Assembly: GCA_905178155.1 (NCBI GenBank)
Contig: CAJINV010000014.1
Coordinates: 2,015,888 to 2,079,887 of the forward strand
Direction of reading: 5' to 3'
Origin: Amoebophrya sp. A120
Taxonomy: Eukaryota > Sar > Dinophyceae > Syndiniales > Amoebophryaceae
DNA length: 64,000 nt
This document shows, piece after piece, positions 12,001 to 18,000 of this stretch (position 1 is its first letter; each line of letters begins with the position of its first letter). Under the pieces are notes generated by a model, which was given only the letters and a program-made list of their open reading frames with translations, did no database searches and had not been told where the DNA came from. The position numbers and the translations under genes are program-made.

Positions 12001-15000
12001 AGGACAACCGCATTTCAAATCCACCTGCTTATCCTGTTTACAGCATTACAAATTCCAAAACGCGGATGGAAATGCCTCCCATGGAGATGCGCATTACAAA
12101 TTTTCCTGATGAATCGCAAATCTGCATGACAACTATGGAGGGGTGGGGACGTTTTTACTCAGGATACCCTGCCCCATGTAGTCAAAGGGCTGGGTGTATC
12201 CTGTGCAAAAGTATCGTACTCGTACTAATTGCTTTTATGCATTACAAATCTTTTTCGAAAGACAATTCCGCATTACAAATTTAATTTGTAATGCTGAGGT
12301 AATTTGTATTGCAATTTATACTAGTACGATGCTTTTGCAGTTGATAGGGTGACCGTGTCCACCGTCCATTCCACAGTGTTCAGGCCGTAATTTGCTAGGT
12401 CCATCTGCGTATCCTGTGCAAAAGTAATATCGCACTCATACTAGTACAACTACTGATCATCGGAAGACTGCATGACAAATCTTTACCTGGATCTGCGTGA
12501 CAAACTGCTACTGCAACTCTCTTCTTAAGAAAATCCGTCATGCGAATCATACTACTGCGATATTAATACTTTTGCAATGCATACTGTGCGTCGTGTGTGT
12601 CCTCGTCTTTCACGAAATTGACGTACCCGAAGTCTCCGTCCCCAAAGTCAAAATCCCAGTCCTTGTCCCACTGGATGTCAAAGCCGAGTGCGCTTTCAAT
12701 AAGATTTGCCTATCCAGTGTAAATATGCCTGAGTCCTCTGAAACAATTCTGTCGTGACACTGACAGCTCAGCCTGATTGTGATTGACAACTAAATTTATA
12801 TTTATTGCAGCCCAGCATGATCCATCGATCATGAGAGCGAGGTTTTCCAACGCTCTTTCTGAAGACCACACGAGCAAGGATTACAAAATTTAAATTCCGC
12901 TTTTACAATTCAAAAACAGCGTCGCGTGTAGTATCAATCGCCACTCAGCATGTGCATGACGGATGATAGTACACGCGCTACTTCATTTGTTGATGTTGGC
13001 CACACAAGACCGATTCTACAGGGAAAAAAAACAAAGCGCGAAGCAAACATGGCAAGTGCTACTTCCCCGAACCCAGAGATTATATTCACGCTGGATATTG
13101 TATCCAGGAAAAAACATCACCCATCCCCATCCACTTTGTCATGCAAAACATGCACAAGCTGCGGTGTTTGTCATCCAAAAAATGGCTGGGGATGGGTGTT
13201 ATTTTTTCCTGGATATATTGCTGGTGCTTCGACGATGTCATATCAAACAAAAAAGTTGTGTTAACGTTCACGGTTTTCACAGAATGAAGTCACGCGTGAC
13301 AGATCTAGCCTAATCTGCATGCTATACATGACAAATGAATTTGGGCACGTTTTGTGGTCGTGCGTCATTGCATCACAAATTCCGCTAAGGTTAACACTTT
13401 TTCTGTGATATGTCATCGGCGGTGTCCACCAAGAAGTCGCGGCCCTGGGGAACGAGGTGTGATGCCTCGCCCCATGCACCGCCCAAATCGTGCTGTACAA
13501 AAAGTTCGTTTCCTACGTGTGGAAGCGCCAGGCTCGAAATCGACGAAAGTGAGACAACTTACAACGCATGCAGCCGCTACATACCGGTTGATCATGGGCG
13601 ATCACCTTGAACTTCAGCTTCTAAGCGTCGCAAAGCAATATTTTGGAAGCTCCTGAAAGAATCCGACTCACCGCAGTTGTGTTGGCGGCAAACGCGAATG
13701 CTTTTCTAGCGTTGGACCAGAAGTGTCCCTATTGCTACCTCTTGCGGATAGATGTGAAACAGGTGTGCAAACTTCTAAAACTGCATCGATCTGGCCGCGT
13801 TTTGGCACCGCGGTCCGCCTCCTCGGCGCTCTTTTTTTCTAGTCTTTGGTCTCGGGGTGCCGCGCTCGGTTTTTTTTAGCGGAGTCGCTCATGGCAGATT
13901 TTGCCGCAGCGCCGAAAATTATAAACATGGGGCGCCGGCCCTTTTTTCTATGAAAGCACGAGAGGCGAAGCGAGTAGGATAACCTTCTCCGCGCGCGCAG
14001 CGCGCGCGAAAATTTTGTTTCACCTCGCCCCCACTGACGCGGATTTTTTTTCTCTGGTTCCGCCCGGCGGCAGGCCGGCAGCAGCTGTGAGGCACCCGCG
14101 CGGCAGCTGTGCAACAGCCCGCGCAGCAGCCGGAATCAGGTGCGCAACAAGTGCGCAACAAGTGTGCAACAAGTGTGCAACAAGTGCGGATGGGTGTGAA
14201 ATAAGTCCGTTTTCTTTTAGAAAAAGACTTACTTCACACCTATCCGCACTTGTTGCGCACTTGTTGCGCACTTGTTGCACACTTATTGCGCACTTATTGC
14301 GCACTTATTTCACACCTCTCTCACACCTGTGTAACATTTGTCGCGAGCCTGCCCCCAACCGGCCTCACACCTGTCTCGCAGCCGTGCCGCAGGTCCCGCG
14401 CAGCGCACCCTGCGTTGGGGCCGGGCTGTTGCACGGCTGTCGCACAGCTGACCGCGAGGCCTCTCTTTTGCCGCCCGCGAAAAAGTTTGGGGGCCGGGGG
14501 CCTGGCTCTTGACCCGGGCCCGGTGAACCGGTCGGCCCGCGCTCGCCCTAGGCAACCCGAACGCGCGACGGCCCGCGACCACGGGTCTAGCCGACTACTT
14601 CTCGCCGCGTTGTGCATTGTGAAAACGCGACGGCCCATGCGGAACGGGCCACCCCTTTCGTCATGGAAGCTCCTGAAAGAATCCGACTCACCGCAGTTGT
14701 GTTGGCGGCAAACGCGATTGCTTTTCAAGTGCTTGTTTGCGGTAGTTCCTTCCACTTGCACTTCTAAACCTCGGCAAGCTAAGGCTTACTACAACAGCAG
14801 GCCTCGCTTGCCTACTCGCCAATACAGGAGGTTTGTGCTATTAAGCACGACTTTGATTTATTTTATGGGATGCAAAGCTCTTTCAATTTTGACGATTTCA
14901 AACCTGACGCTTCCATAAAACGGATACGGTACCCTGTGCAAACATTTCCACGGGTTTTGCAAGTTGCTCACCAACGTCAAGGACGTTCTCAAGGTTGTTC

Positions 15001-18000
15001 ACCACTGCGTCTTTTATCCAAGAAAAAAACGTTGTTAGTGTAAATTTGTGATGCGCAACCTGCAATATGATTGCGTCTGTCATGCTTGGCATGCATCGTA
15101 GGGCCCATTAAAAGGCGTTTTCACGTACTACCTGCGCATGACAGGTTTTTGCTGTCATGCCAGGCAAATTTGTAATGCTGTTGCTCCAAAAAAGTTACAC
15201 CTACAATGTTTTTTTCTTGGATATCTTTCGCACCAAATGTAGTAACCCACCCCATCCCGAACAAGGTATCTCCGATGTCGCCCGGCATGTCGCCTATATT
15301 GTCAATAAAGCCCTGCTTCGCTTTAGTTCCCTGCCTCCCGGAGGTTCCCTGCCTCGCTGTTTCCTGCCTCGCTGTTTCCTGCCTCGCTGTTTCCTGCCTC
15401 GCTGTTTCCTGCGTCGCTGTTTCCTGCCTCGCTACCTCCGTGTGCGTTCCAGTGGACGTCTCGAGGAAGGTATCCTGTGCAAAAGTACAGCGCTCGTATA
15501 TAAAAATGCACTACAAATTTTCTCAGCATGAGAAATAAAATTTGTAATGCGGATTTACCTAACGAAAAAGATTTGTATGTAATGAATGCCTGCAATTACT
15601 ACGAGTACGATACTTTTGCAGTTCATAGAAGGATGACGCGGGCGCGGCTGCTTCCTCCTGGGTGGCTGCTTCCTCCTGAGCTTGTTGCGTCTCCTTCCTG
15701 CGTATCAAATGTAAAAATGTCTGGGTCTGGAAGAATGCAACTTGTCATGCTAAATCTAAATGATGCAAAAATCTGTGTTGCGTAAGTGCAAAAAGCTGTC
15801 CGCTTTTGACCAAGTCGAGAGGGAGTTTCTCATGCAGGAAAGGCATGATAGAGACCTCCTCAAAAAATCTGTCATGGTGGGTCTCGCATTCCAGACCTCA
15901 TGGGTCATGGAAAACCTGCATCACAAATCTTGCATTCTTCCAGACCCAGACATTTTTACATTTGATACTGCGCATGGCTGCCGTACCGCGAAACCGGTAT
16001 CTCGGCTGGGCTGCAGCGGCATCAGGTAGTGCTAGATCATGATCGTCACCTCTTCCCGGAAGAACGACCTCCGACGCCGTCTCCCTATAATTTTCTTGAT
16101 GTTCCCCCTCCGTTTCACTGCTGCTCGCAATCTTGCCCTTCATCAAATAAACATCGCCGAAAGGAGGAGCATGGGGATCCTCGAGCGCCGGTACTACTTC
16201 TCCTTCATGGTCGCTCGGGGGTTCATCTTGCTTCTCTTCCCTATTCGTTGCAAGAACATCATCGGACGGAACAGCGTGGTCTTCACTGTGGCTCCTCTGT
16301 TGTAGTGCAGCCAACCTCGCACTCCCACGCAGGTTATTTTTCCGATGAATCTTCTTCGTCGTTGCCGCGGTTGCCGTTGCGCCACCAGCAGAAACTACTC
16401 CGTCTGACGACCACGAAGACCACGGAAAAAGAGCGGAAGACCCTACTTCTCGCCAATTATGGTTGCGCTAGGTCGTTGGGAATCGGCAAGATGGAAATGG
16501 CATGCAAGGATGTAAAAGATTGAAGATACCGGCCGGGCTACAATTTCTCGAAGCGGCCGCGCACGACAGATTTAGGGTTCGTCTTTATCCAACTTGCATT
16601 TGCCATGCTGCTTGGACGAGCAAAGCAGACGACTTCTGTCGTGCACTTCTATCACTAACACCAAATTATAACAGGCTGCAATCGACCTCAAATGCCATCA
16701 CTGCACGACAGGCTGCACTCTGTGCCTCACATTTCATGCATCGCCAATCTTTTCCTCTTTGTCGATATCCACCAATCTGACGCTGCCATACCGAGCTTTA
16801 TTGTCGTAGTGCTCGTCCTCGTCCGGTGCATACAGATTTTTGATGTGCAGATTATTGTACAAGGAGCTCCTCCTGGAGGTTTTAGCGCCAGCCGCGCGAG
16901 GCAAGCCGCTCGTGGTACTCGTACTGAAGGGTCGCGCAGATCTATCACAGGAAAAAACTGCTTCACTGCAAGGATTTTATACGCAACTTTTGCACGACCA
17001 TCACTAGTTTGTGCAAAACTTGCAATACTTCGGCTCTTCTACTTGTGCCGCTGTGTTGTTGCATATAATTATGCATCCTCTGCATGACTAAGCACATCAA
17101 GTCTACGGTGAAAGAGTTTTTTCCCTACGATACGATGCTAGAAGTTGCACCGCGTCGATATCTTCGCTGTATCTGTTTACTGAATAATTCAGATCTCTTT
17201 GCCCGGCGTGGGGGGTCTCCTCACTATCGTGCCCGTCACTTCGCATCATCACGGCGGCTCGCCTCCGCGCCCGCCGCGCTAGCACCTCCCGCAGCGCGTA
17301 CGCTTGTCGCAGCTTCCGCTTCAGCCGCCGGATCTTCAGCGCCCGTCGAAGCACGAACATGGTTATGAGAACCAAGTACAAAGCATCCAAGGAAAAAACT
17401 GTCTCAGAAGTCTCAAATCTTTGCAGACTCACTATTAAGGCAACACGAATTTCAGTTTCGGTTTAGCATGACACACAAATAAACTTGTGAAGTGTCAGTA
17501 GACTACACATGCCTGCGATAAAAGCATACCTGGCAGACACCTTTCATCTTGAATGTGCAGAAGCATGACAAAAAACTGAAAGTTAGTGTCTTAAGCAGCG
17601 TTTGCATTACAAGTTGGGACTGAGACATTTTTCTTTCGTGATACAAAGTGACGATCACTTTCCACCAGGAGAAGCGCGAGGAGGATGTTGACCGCCGTGA
17701 TTGCAGCTTCATCTGCTTCTTATCATCTTCTTCACAAAAAGTACCTCGCCTCTGCAGGTGCGACGCTCCTGCTCCTTCTGCTGGAAAAGAGCGTTCATCT
17801 GCTCCCGTGGAGGTGCTCGGTCCGGTACTAGACAGCGCTGGTGCTGTTGTGGCGTTGTAGGTAGTTGCACCGTCCTCCACTGCGCTGATCGCGCTGGTCT
17901 CACCACCTAGCGCATCACCGCGGCTGTTTGCTCGGTCCGCATCAGCATCCCATGGATGTTGTAGCTCGAGTTGCAGCGGCGCAGTCAGCGACTCCTCATT

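Larger units (their letters stand above)
13518..14917. mobile_element. Introner, family E, expanded to 1.4 kb by an internal insertion
   Basis: Ends TGTGGAAGCGCCAGGCT and GACGCTTCCATA match family E, but the element is over four times the usual 310-330 bp. Flanks are CTACG and AAACG (3 of 5). Removing all of it restores the frame (GTVS to VGNELF). Confidence 0.82.

Noticed and set aside
13707-14663. Protein-coding gene in the GC-rich insert (several 90-220 codon frames)
   Set aside because: Frames on both strands arise from GC-rich repeats, show no ordered domain and sit inside an intron.
16468-16540. GT-AG acceptor CCTAG at 16,468 as the end of a normal intron
   Set aside because: The site is within a family E introner (16,458-16,790) whose removal restores the frame without it.
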